A stretch of DNA of 38,503 bases, from positions 1-38,503 of the forward strand of contig JAJDVB010000130.1 in the NCBI GenBank assembly GCA_022826345.1, given 5' to 3'. This document shows, in pieces, positions 1 to 6,789 of this stretch (positions are counted from its first letter, which is position 1; each line of letters begins with the position of its first letter). The notes beneath the pieces are model-generated. The model was not told the DNA's origin. It was given only the letters and a program-made list of their open reading frames with translations, and ran no database searches. A program made the position numbers and the translations under genes. The stretch comes from Alphaproteobacteria bacterium. Lineage in GTDB: Bacteria > Pseudomonadota > Alphaproteobacteria > UBA828.

Positions 1-377
1 AGCACGAGGCCCGGCACCACGAGGCTCCCGATCGCCGTGTAGAAGATCACCGAGTTGCCGAAGAACCGGCTGCGGAACGCGAGCCCCGCCGCCACCGAGA
101 AGAGCACGGTAATACCCAGGATGATGAGCGAGAGCGGCAGCGAGCGTGCGAACGCGCCGCCCACGTCGCCGGTCCGCGCCTGGCCGAATAGGGCCTCGAA
201 CCAGTGCAGCGAGAGGCCCTGCATGGGGAACACCAGCGAGGCGTTCGGCCCCTGGAACGAAAGGATGTAGATGCAGAACATCGGGCCGTAGAGGAACAGC
301 ACGAACAACCCGAAGAACACCGCCAGCGGATAGAAGGTCCAGGGCCGAGGCTTATGGGTCTTCGCCGATCGCGCCAT
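1..377 (-). CDS. ABC transporter permease, PotC-like (3' part beyond window)
   Basis: Inner-membrane permease of an ABC importer of the spermidine/putrescine (PotC) type. Only the first 125 codons are in the window; the gene runs off the left edge, so the EAA loop that contacts the ATPase is not visible. The start is the ATG at 377, giving MARSAKTHKPRPWTFYPLAV. A hydrophobic segment follows at about residues 16-42, then the periplasmic stretch SFQGPNASLVFP that is typical of PotC-family proteins, and a second membrane segment near residues 80-100. It starts 10 nt after the stop of the upstream permease gene, so the two are co-transcribed and probably pair as a heterodimer. The ATPase gene is not in the window and may lie further left. 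Substrate is inferred from family only. Confidence 0.88.
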   Translation of the reverse strand, partial: MARSAKTHKPRPWTFYPLAVFFGLFVLFLYGPMFCIYILSFQGPNASLVFPMQGLSLHWFEALFGQARTGDVGGAFARSLPLSLIILGITVLFSVAAGLAFRSRFFGNSVIFYTAIGSLVVPGLV

Positions 378-387
378 GCCTCTGCTC

Positions 388-1281
388 CTACGAACTGCCC
401 GCGAGTTCCCTGCGGATGTTGACCACCCGCAGCACACCCATCACCATCATCACCACGACGATCAGCAGCAGCACGGCACTTGCCGCCCCAGACGGGTAAA
501 GCAGCACGTTGATGTCCTCGAAGATGGAGGAGACGACGGAGGCGCTGCGCCCGCCGCTCATCACCTTGATGACGAAGAAGTCGCCCATCACGAGCACGAT
601 GACGAAGATCGAGCCCAAGGCGATGCCGCTGCGGGAGAGCGGAACGATGACCTCCCACATGATGCGAGGAGAGCTCGCGCCCGCGTCCCGCGCCGCCTCG
701 ATCAGCGCTTTGTCGATGCGCGCCATCGAGTTGAAGATCGGCACGATCATGAACAGCGTGAACAGGTGGACGTAGCTCACCACCACCGAGAAATCGGAGA
801 AGAGCAGCCACTCCACCGGATCGTCGACGATGCCGAGACCCATCAGCGCCTGGTTGACCAGCCCCTGCTTACCCAGCAGCGGTATCCACGAAATCATCCG
901 GATGATGTTGGAGGTCCAGAACGGAACGGTGCAAAGCAGAAAGAGACCGATCGCGATCAAGAGCGAGCGGACGTGGAACACCAGGAAATAGGCGATGGTG
1001 AAACCGATCAGCAGCGTAACGGCCCAGACAATCGCCGCAAATTTCAACGTGCTCAGATAGAGCCAGAGCGTGTTCATGGTGGTGAACAGCTCGACATAAC
1101 TCTCCGGCGTAAGCGCGGGTCGCATGCCGAAGATCATGTCGTTCTCGAAGAAGCTGACCGCCAGCAGCACACCCAGCGGCAGGACGAAGAAGACCCCCAG
1201 AGCGAAGCCGAGCGGCACCGCTTTCATCCCCGGCCTCCGCTTGGCGCCGGTGCCGTTGCTCAATGAAAGTCTGAGTCGCAT
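388..1281 (-). CDS. ABC transporter permease, PotB-like
   Basis: Inner-membrane permease of the same polyamine-type ABC importer, 297 aa, a normal length for PotB. After a short basic N terminus there is a first membrane helix (about residues 22-42). Several more follow, and the cytoplasmic EAA loop EAARDAGASSPRIMWEVIVP near residues 205-225 is the contact site for the transporter ATPase. The family is clear; the exact substrate (putrescine, spermidine or another small cationic or organic molecule) cannot be read from the sequence. It lies between the binding-protein gene (58 nt upstream, with a strong hairpin in the gap) and the PotC-like permease (10 nt downstream). The ATG at 1281 is used; an in-frame ATG 18 codons later (MKAVPLGF) is an alternative start. 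Confidence 0.92.
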   Translation of the reverse strand: MRLRLSLSNGTGAKRRPGMKAVPLGFALGVFFVLPLGVLLAVSFFENDMIFGMRPALTPESYVELFTTMNTLWLYLSTLKFAAIVWAVTLLIGFTIAYFLVFHVRSLLIAIGLFLLCTVPFWTSNIIRMISWIPLLGKQGLVNQALMGLGIVDDPVEWLLFSDFSVVVSYVHLFTLFMIVPIFNSMARIDKALIEAARDAGASSPRIMWEVIVPLSRSGIALGSIFVIVLVMGDFFVIKVMSGGRSASVVSSIFEDINVLLYPSGAASAVLLLIVVVMMVMGVLRVVNIRRELAGSS

Positions 1282-1295
1282 CAGGCGAAAGATCG

Positions 1296-1323
1296 GGGCG
1301 GGGCTGGTTCACCAGCCCCGCCC
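1296..1323 (-). terminator. Strong hairpin between binding-protein and permease genes
   Basis: A 13-bp perfect inverted repeat (arms 1296-1308 and 1311-1323, arm sequence GGGCGGGGCTGGT on the plus strand) with only TC between the arms, so the folded loop would be about 4 nt. It begins 16 nt after the stop of the binding-protein gene and ends 14 nt before the permease start. On the transcribed (minus) strand it is followed by CGATCTTTC, a short and poor U-run. This is the classic place for a partial terminator or mRNA-stabilising hairpin that lets the binding protein be made in excess over the permeases. That role is inferred from position. Confidence 0.6.
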
Positions 1324-1339
1324 GCGCGGACAACGATAC

Positions 1340-2638
1340 TTAAGCCGTCTGCAGCTCGGTCCACTTCTTGAGCAGGAACTGGTGGTTGTCCATCAGCGTG
1401 TTCCAACACGCCATGTTGCCGAACCGCTGCAAGAACGAGCCGCCGTCGCGAACGTGCCCCGCTTTCTCCATCGGGGTGCCGTAAGGATCGTGGATCGTGT
1501 CCTCAGCCGGCTTGCCCTCGTACCAGTAATCCCACTCGAAGGGCTCCATGAAGGCCTTCGCGGTCTCCGACACGCCAAGATAGTAGCCCTGCTTCGCGAT
1601 GAAGGCGCCCATCCAGCCGCTGTAGTACCAGTTGAGATAGTCGTAGGCCGCGCCGAGCCTCTTGCCCTCGAGGTGGCTCATCAGGCTGAGCCCGTTGCCC
1701 CAGCCCCGGTAGCCCTCGGCGAGCGGCTGATAGACGCAGGGCACGCCCTGGGCGCGCACGGCGGTCACCGCCGGCGACCACATCGACTGGATCACCACCT
1801 CGCCCGAGGTCATCAGCTGCACCGACTGATCGAAGGTGCCCCAGAGCGCCCGCCAATGACCCTTCTTCTTGAGATCGATGAGCCGGTCCACGGTCATCGT
1901 GATCTCTTCCTTGGTCATGTTGCCCTTGTCGGCATAGGTGTATTCGCCGGTCGACTCGATGGCGAGCGCCGCATCCATGATCATGATGGGCGGGATGTCC
2001 ATGCCCGCCGCGCGGCCGTTGAACTCGTCGTTGAAGAGCTCATGCCAGTTGTTGATGGGCCGGCCGATCTCCACCGGCTGGATGCCGAGCGTATCGGCGT
2101 TGAACACGCCCGGAATCATGGTCGCGTAATCGGTGTTGCCGTCGGCGAGCGCGTTCGCGTCGGCATCGGTGAAGTACATCACCTCATGGGGCGAGACCCC
2201 CTGGCGCGAGATCTGCTTGCCCTCTAACTCGCCGTCCCGATAGATCGTGGTTGCCTTGTCCCAATGCGTGATCTTGGCCGGATCGACCGCCTGGTAGATG
2301 CCGCGCGGCACGGTGATGACCCGCATCCACAGCTCGATGTCGGCAACATCGATGGAATCGGATTGCGTGGTCAGCCGGTTGAGCATGCCGGCGTGATCGG
2401 TGACGGACATCTCCACCGTGAACGGTAGATCGACCGTCGCCTGCTCGGCGATCTGAATGATCGTCGAATACGACATGCCGGAATGGTTGATCGTTATGTC
2501 TTTTGTGTCCTGCGCCCAGATTGTTGGAAACCCGCCGAGCGCCTTGGTGCCGGCCGCGACGCCGGCCACCGCGGCGGCGCCCTTGAGTATCGAACGCCGG
2601 CTCGGTCCCAGACTCCGATGCTCCTTAGTCTTAGCCAT
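1340..2638 (-). CDS. ABC transporter periplasmic substrate-binding protein, PotD/PotF-like
   Basis: Periplasmic solute-binding protein that delivers substrate to the PotB/PotC-like permeases encoded next to it. It has 432 aa. The N terminus carries a twin-arginine export signal: SRRSILK, then the Ala/Gly-rich stretch AAAVAGVAAGTKALGG, with probable cleavage after IWA near residue 42, so it should be exported folded by the Tat pathway. The mature part looks like an extracellular solute-binding protein of the spermidine/putrescine group, though somewhat longer than the usual 350 aa. The start is ATG 2638, preceded on the coding strand by GGGAGG with 8 nt spacing. It is first in the operon and is separated from the permeases by the hairpin at 1296-1323. 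The ligand is not identified. Confidence 0.88.
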   Translation of the reverse strand: MAKTKEHRSLGPSRRSILKGAAAVAGVAAGTKALGGFPTIWAQDTKDITINHSGMSYSTIIQIAEQATVDLPFTVEMSVTDHAGMLNRLTTQSDSIDVADIELWMRVITVPRGIYQAVDPAKITHWDKATTIYRDGELEGKQISRQGVSPHEVMYFTDADANALADGNTDYATMIPGVFNADTLGIQPVEIGRPINNWHELFNDEFNGRAAGMDIPPIMIMDAALAIESTGEYTYADKGNMTKEEITMTVDRLIDLKKKGHWRALWGTFDQSVQLMTSGEVVIQSMWSPAVTAVRAQGVPCVYQPLAEGYRGWGNGLSLMSHLEGKRLGAAYDYLNWYYSGWMGAFIAKQGYYLGVSETAKAFMEPFEWDYWYEGKPAEDTIHDPYGTPMEKAGHVRDGGSFLQRFGNMACWNTLMDNHQFLLKKWTELQTA

Positions 2639-2901
2639 GTTTGCTTCCTCCCTCTTCAGGGCGCCAGGCCGGGCTCACGAAGCCAAGCGCCGGCTACCCG
2701 CTGGCTGATAGCCTAGCCTCTGAGGCCAGAGCGGTCACGGCCGGAATCGAGCGGACGCTCTTGCCATACCTTGCGACGCGCGCATGGCGTTGGCCGGTGC
2801 AGGCGGCTATAAGGGTTTGCCCCGGTGTCGCGCGAACGCTGGGACGCTCCGCCAAACTTCCAATGTTTTGAGTGGCGTACATTTGACATGATCGGTACGG
2901 C
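2639..2901. other. Intergenic region between divergent genes (no gene seen)
   Basis: 263 nt between the divergently transcribed binding-protein gene (minus) and the binding-protein/VOC fusion gene (plus). It must hold the promoter for the importer operon and probably that of the fusion gene. I see a TTGACA at 2883-2888 but no convincing -10 partner at 16-18 nt, and it would only make sense if the plus-strand gene started at the internal ATG 2980. No convincing ORF, RNA gene or clear operator was seen. Confidence 0.5.
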
Positions 2902-4791
2902 GTGACGAAGGTACCGCCACGCTCAGCAAGCGGACGCCTTGGACGGGGCCTCGGCCTCGCACCACGTGCCGTCCGCTGCATGGCGTGGGCCGTCCTGCTC
3001 GCCACACCGTTCCTGATCGGCACCCAGGCGAACGCCGAAACGGACACCCTGAAAATCGGCGTGCTCGCGACCCTCGAAGGCGCGTTCGAGCCGCTCGGGC
3101 AGGATGCCCTGCGCGGCTACGAAATTGCCGTGCAGGAGCACGAAGAAGGCAACGGCGAGCGGCCCATCGAGACCCTCATCGAGTCCACGGACGGGACGTC
3201 GGACTCGGTAGTCGCGAAGGCGCGCCTGCTGATCGATCGAGGCGCCAGCATCGTCATCGGCCCCCTCGCCGGCATCGAAGGGATCGCAATCCGCGACTTC
3301 GCCAAGAGCGTGCCGGAGGTGACCTTCATCAACGGGGCTGCGGCTGCGCAGGACGCCACCCTGCGTGCGCCGGCCGAGAACTTCTTCCGTTTCAACCCCG
3401 ACAGCCTGCAGTGGATCGGGGGCCTCGGTCACTACGCCTACGACGAGAAGGATATCCGCACGATCGTGACGGTGGGAGAGGACTATTCCCTGCCATATAC
3501 CCAACTCATGGGCTTTATGCTGGACTACTGTGCCGCAGGCGGGCGCGTGTTGGGGAATCACTGGGTTTCTCCCGGCGCGAGCGATACCGCGCGTCTCGCG
3601 GAGAGGGTCGCCCGTGCCGAGACGGACGCGCTGCTCCTGGCGCTGGACCCCCGCACGGCGAAGAACTTCCTCGAAGCCTATGGCGAGGCCGGCGGTCAGG
3701 CCGCCATCGTGGCAAGCTCTACCACGCTCAGCGGCAGCCTCTTGCGCGCGGGCGACGCCATCCGCCCCTTGCTGAAGGGTGCAATTTCGGCGCTGCCCGT
3801 CTCCGAAAGCGACGACAACAACGACTGGGAGGTGTTCACGGAGCGCTACCGCGAGCGCTTCCCGGACGCAGGCCCAGCGCCGAGCCTCTTCGCGCTCTCC
3901 TACTACGTCAATGCCAAGGCGCTGTTCCTTGCCCTGGAAGAGATCGACGGTGAGCTCGGAGATGGTCACGAGAACCTGCGCGAGGCCCTCGCCGATCTGG
4001 AATTCGACACGCCGTTCGGTGGGCCGGTGGCGCTGGACGAGAATCGGCAGGCCGTGACCACCACCTTCATCGTCGAAGTCGCAGAGGCGGACGAGGACTT
4101 CCTTGAACTGCGGACGGTCGAAGAGGTGGAGGAGGTCGGCCAGACCCTCGGCTTGCCGCACGACGCGTTCCTCGCCCTCGGCCCGCCTGGTCGCGACACC
4201 GCACGCTGCGTCGAGCGCCTCGTAACCGAAGCCGAAACCCAACCCGAGCCGCCGGAAACCGAGGCGGAGCCCACACCGCCGGAGGCGGAGGAGCAGCCTC
4301 CGCCGCCAACCCCAGAGGCGCAGGCCGAGGCCGAACGCCCCGTCGAGCACCCCCTCCTCCAGAGCATGAAGGATGCCGCCATGACCGAGACAGGCCCCTC
4401 CATCGTTCCGTGCCTTAGCTACCGAGACGCACCTGCGGCGATCGAATGGCTCAAGAAGGCCTTCGGCTTCAGCGAGAACTTCGTCGTTCCGGGTCCCGAC
4501 GACACGATTGCCCATGCCCAGCTCGCGTTCGATGGCGGCATGGTCATGGTGGGCTCGCTACGAGACGACGAGCTGCAAATGCGGACGCCCTGCGATCTCG
4601 GCGGTGTCACGCAGTCGATCTATATCGTGGTCGAGGATGCGGACGCCCACTACGCCCGCGCCGTCGAGGCGGGTGCCGAGATCGTGCGCGAGTTGGAGGA
4701 CACGCCTTACGGCTCACGCGATTTTTCGGCACGCGACCCGGAAGGGCACCTCTGGAACTTCGGCACCTACCGGCCGACCATCGGCGAATAG
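2902..4791 (+). CDS. Exported ABC-type solute-binding domain fused to a VOC/glyoxalase-like domain
   Basis: A 629-aa two-domain protein. Residues 1-45 form a signal peptide: a basic n-region, then MAWAVLLATPFLIGTQANA with likely cleavage before ETD. Residues about 48-430 resemble the leucine/isoleucine/valine-type periplasmic binding fold (LKIGVLATLEGAFEPLGQD, IVIGPLAG). A Pro/Glu-rich linker follows at about residues 443-485. Residues 494-629 form a VOC domain of the PhnB-like group (CLSYRDAPAAIEWLKKAFGF ... SRDFSARDPEGHLWNFGTY). No stop interrupts the linker, so this reads as a true in-frame fusion. VOC proteins of this kind are normally cytoplasmic, so an exported copy is odd. No permease or ATPase of the branched-chain type lies nearby, so a sensing or sequestering role is possible. 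The start used is GTG 2902; ATG 2980 would give a shorter, more ordinary signal peptide. Function unknown. Confidence 0.85.
   Translation: MTKVPPRSASGRLGRGLGLAPRAVRCMAWAVLLATPFLIGTQANAETDTLKIGVLATLEGAFEPLGQDALRGYEIAVQEHEEGNGERPIETLIESTDGTSDSVVAKARLLIDRGASIVIGPLAGIEGIAIRDFAKSVPEVTFINGAAAAQDATLRAPAENFFRFNPDSLQWIGGLGHYAYDEKDIRTIVTVGEDYSLPYTQLMGFMLDYCAAGGRVLGNHWVSPGASDTARLAERVARAETDALLLALDPRTAKNFLEAYGEAGGQAAIVASSTTLSGSLLRAGDAIRPLLKGAISALPVSESDDNNDWEVFTERYRERFPDAGPAPSLFALSYYVNAKALFLALEEIDGELGDGHENLREALADLEFDTPFGGPVALDENRQAVTTTFIVEVAEADEDFLELRTVEEVEEVGQTLGLPHDAFLALGPPGRDTARCVERLVTEAETQPEPPETEAEPTPPEAEEQPPPPTPEAQAEAERPVEHPLLQSMKDAAMTETGPSIVPCLSYRDAPAAIEWLKKAFGFSENFVVPGPDDTIAHAQLAFDGGMVMVGSLRDDELQMRTPCDLGGVTQSIYIVVEDADAHYARAVEAGAEIVRELEDTPYGSRDFSARDPEGHLWNFGTYRPTIGE
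4369..4373 (+). promoter_or_regulatory. Ribosome-binding-like site before an internal ATG of the fusion gene
   Basis: AAGGA lies 7 nt upstream of the in-frame ATG at 4381, exactly where the VOC domain begins (MTETGPSIVPCLSYRDAP). A separate cytoplasmic VOC protein of 136 aa could be translated from it. The match is short and may be chance. Confidence 0.35.
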
Positions 4792-4810
4792 GCCGGGGCC
4801 GCTCCCCGGC
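4792..4810. terminator. Bidirectional terminator-like hairpin between convergent genes
   Basis: 7-bp perfect GC stem (GCCGGGG at 4792-4798, CCCCGGC at 4804-4810) with loop CCGCT. It starts directly after the stop codon of the plus-strand fusion gene and ends 5 nt before the stop of the minus-strand cupin gene. There is no T-tract on either side, so it would be a weak or factor-assisted terminator. Confidence 0.5.
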
Positions 4811-4815
4811 GCGGA

Positions 4816-5277
4816 TCAGTCGTAGGGCTCGCCCGCCCTGTTGGTGAAGCGGATCTTGCCGCCACGCTTCTCGTAGACGAGATCGATGTCCGGATACTGG
4901 CAGCGCTCCTCGCTGGCGCGAGTCCCGATCTCCAGCACCACGGCATCCTCCGTCGAGCGGTTCAACAGATAGTGCCCATCGGCGTGGCCGGCCTTGAACG
5001 TCGCCGCCTCCCCCGCCCTGAGCGGGGTTTCGCCGCCCTCTTCGATCAGCACCAGCTCGCCAGAGATGACGAAAACCAGCTCGTCCTCGGCCTCGTGCCA
5101 ATGGCGCTGCGCGCTGGCGGCGCCCGGCGGCAGGCGAGTCAGATTGACCCCGAACTGGGTTAGCCCACCCGCGTCGCCCAGCGCCTGCTTGATGCGTCCG
5201 TCCGCCATCACATTGTAGGGCGGCGGATAGAGCGAGCCGGTCTTCACCGGCACCCGGTCGATGTCGATTTTGGGCAT
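4816..5277 (-). CDS. Cupin-domain protein
   Basis: Small single-domain cupin, 153 aa. The first cupin motif is RHWHEAEDE (His59, His61, Glu66) followed by LVFVISGEL, and a later His (His102 in AGHADGHYLLN) completes a plausible metal site. The beta-barrel core runs from about residue 42 to 120. Proteins of this size are usually enzymes or sugar/metabolite-binding proteins of uncertain specificity, so no reaction can be assigned. It is last in a minus-strand run SDR - YtoQ - cupin; its ATG 5277 follows the YtoQ stop by 13 nt, which implies co-transcription. Its 3' end converges on the fusion gene. Confidence 0.85.
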   Translation of the reverse strand: MPKIDIDRVPVKTGSLYPPPYNVMADGRIKQALGDAGGLTQFGVNLTRLPPGAASAQRHWHEAEDELVFVISGELVLIEEGGETPLRAGEAATFKAGHADGHYLLNRSTEDAVVLEIGTRASEERCQYPDIDLVYEKRGGKIRFTNRAGEPYD

Positions 5278-5290
5278 AGGTCCCCCTCTC

Positions 5291-5761
5291 CTACGCCGCG
5301 GACGGGAGCGTGCCGGTCATCGCGTAGCGCAGCAGCTTGACCACCTGCTCGGGCGTCTCGGCGACGGCGAGCGCGGCACCGTCCACTTCCTTCAGCGCAT
5401 GGGTCAGCGCCGCGTCGTGCAGCGTGATGATCGGCTTGTCGAGCGCCGCGGCGTAGCCCGCGTCGAAAGCCGCGTTCCACTGCCGGTACTTGTCGCCGAA
5501 GCGCACGATCACGATATCCGCGCGCCGGATCAGGGTGCGGTTGCGGATCGCGTTGACCCGCGCGCCCTTGTGATCCTTCCAGAACGGCCTCTCCTCGGCG
5601 CCCAGGATGGCGACGCCGCAATCGTCGCTGGCCGCGTGGTCAGTGACCGGGGAGACGAAGGCAATATCGAGATCTGCCGCCTTGGCACCGGCGCGGATCC
5701 GATCGCGCCAGTCGGTGTGGATCTCGCCGGAAAGGTAGACCGTCCACTCCGCTTCCGCCAT
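5291..5761 (-). CDS. YtoQ family protein
   Basis: 156-aa protein that matches the YtoQ family over its full length by recall: opening EWTVYLSGEIHTDWRD, then SPVTDHAASDDCG, KDHKGARVNAIRNRTLI and RFGDKYRQWNAAFDAGYAA. The fold expected for this family is related to nucleoside 2-deoxyribosyltransferase-like alpha/beta proteins (the YLSGEIH opening and the DIVIVRFG strand), but no reaction has been established that I know of. It is the middle gene of the SDR - YtoQ - cupin run, with 31 nt to the SDR stop upstream and 13 nt to the cupin start downstream. Family assignment is strong; the function is unknown. Confidence 0.88.
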   Translation of the reverse strand: MAEAEWTVYLSGEIHTDWRDRIRAGAKAADLDIAFVSPVTDHAASDDCGVAILGAEERPFWKDHKGARVNAIRNRTLIRRADIVIVRFGDKYRQWNAAFDAGYAAALDKPIITLHDAALTHALKEVDGAALAVAETPEQVVKLLRYAMTGTLPSAA

Positions 5762-5792
5762 CGCCGCCTCCCCCGATCGCCGTCGGACCGGC

Positions 5793-6554
5793 TCAGTACT
5801 GCACGCCGTCGGTGAGCGCGCCGTCCACCTTGATGTTGGTGCCGGTGATGAAGCTCGCCCTGGGGCTCGCGAGGAAAACAGTCGCGTTGGCCACTTCTTC
5901 GGCCGTTGCCATGCGTCCGGTCTTATTCAAGCTGAGCGCCAGATTGAACAGGTCTGGATTGTTGTTCTCGATGTTCTGCCAGAACCCGCCGTCGAAATAA
6001 GTATTGCCGGGCGAGACCGAGTTGGCGCGAATGCCCTTGGGTGCGAGCTGGCGGGCAAGGCCTGCGGCATAGTGGATCAACGCCGCCTTGAAGACGCCGT
6101 AGGGGCCGGCGGCAAAGTCGATCTCGATGCCCGAAACGCTCGAAATCACCACGATGGAGCCGGCATCGGATTTTTCGAGGTGTGGCAGCGCCGCTTCCAC
6201 CGTGTTCACGGTGTGCATCATGTCGACGTCGAACTCCTTTTGCCAGGATTCGAGCTCGGGCGTCGCTGCGAGCGCGCTGACGTTGGGGACGACGATGTCG
6301 AGACCGCCGAATTCGTTGGCAACGTCGTCGACCCACTGGCGCATCGCCGGCCCGTCGCCGACATCGAGGGCCCGGCCCGAGGCGCGCACGCCAGTCCCGG
6401 CGAGCGCGGAGATCGCCTCCTCCACATCGGCCTCGGTGCGCGCGCAGATCGCGACGTCGGAGCCCTCCGCCGCGAGTTCGTTCGCAATCGCGCGGCCGAT
6501 TCCCTTGGTGCCGCCGGTCACCAGCGACTTCCTGCCCTTCAAGCCGAGGTCCAT
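5793..6554 (-). CDS. SDR-family NAD(P)-dependent oxidoreductase
   Basis: Short-chain dehydrogenase/reductase of 253 aa, the usual size for a classical SDR. The cofactor motif TGGTKGIG is at residues 13-20. The catalytic residues are Ser139 (in VVISSVSG), Tyr152 and Lys156 (PYGVFKAAL), and the C terminus ends in the common NIKVDGALTDGVQY substrate-loop/lid pattern. The residue after the first beta strand region (CART) suggests an NADP(H) preference, an inference only. It is first in a run with the YtoQ and cupin genes and is divergent from a Gfo/Idh/MocA dehydrogenase, which suggests oxidation and re-reduction of a hydroxylated substrate such as a sugar or polyol. The substrate is not identifiable. 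Confidence 0.93.
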   Translation of the reverse strand: MDLGLKGRKSLVTGGTKGIGRAIANELAAEGSDVAICARTEADVEEAISALAGTGVRASGRALDVGDGPAMRQWVDDVANEFGGLDIVVPNVSALAATPELESWQKEFDVDMMHTVNTVEAALPHLEKSDAGSIVVISSVSGIEIDFAAGPYGVFKAALIHYAAGLARQLAPKGIRANSVSPGNTYFDGGFWQNIENNNPDLFNLALSLNKTGRMATAEEVANATVFLASPRASFITGTNIKVDGALTDGVQY

Positions 6555-6768
6555 GTGTCATCTCCCTGGTCTTTGGCGCCACCCAGGCGCCGCATCTTTT
6601 CCCCTGCCCAGCACGCACGACTGCTTGGTGCGCCACCGGGGCCTGCGCGGCATGGTGACCGATTGGGGGTGCCAAGGCCAGCGCCATTCGCGGCTGACTC
6701 TGGCTGGCATTCGAGACGCTTGATAGGATGCCGCCGCCGCGCGGGCGGTGGTTCACAGCTAGAAAATA

Positions 6769-6779
6769 ACTCTTAGAGT
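6769..6779. promoter_or_regulatory. Small palindrome overlapping the ribosome-binding region of the Gfo/Idh gene
   Basis: ACTCTTAGAGT, 5-bp arms around a single centre base, inside the only A/T-rich part of the 235-nt divergent intergenic region (6555-6789). It ends 10 nt before the ATG at 6790. It could be an operator, but at this length it may also be chance. Confidence 0.2.
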
Positions 6780-6789
6780 GGAATGACTT

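Noticed and set aside
2883..2888. TTGACA as the promoter of the fusion gene
   Set aside because: It is only 14-19 nt before the GTG start and has no -10 partner; it would require the downstream ATG 2980 to be the real start.
2923..4515. Minus-strand open frame (530 codons) opposite the binding-protein/VOC gene
   Set aside because: No signal peptide or domain recognised, Arg/Glu-rich shadow composition, while the plus-strand frame has coherent domains.
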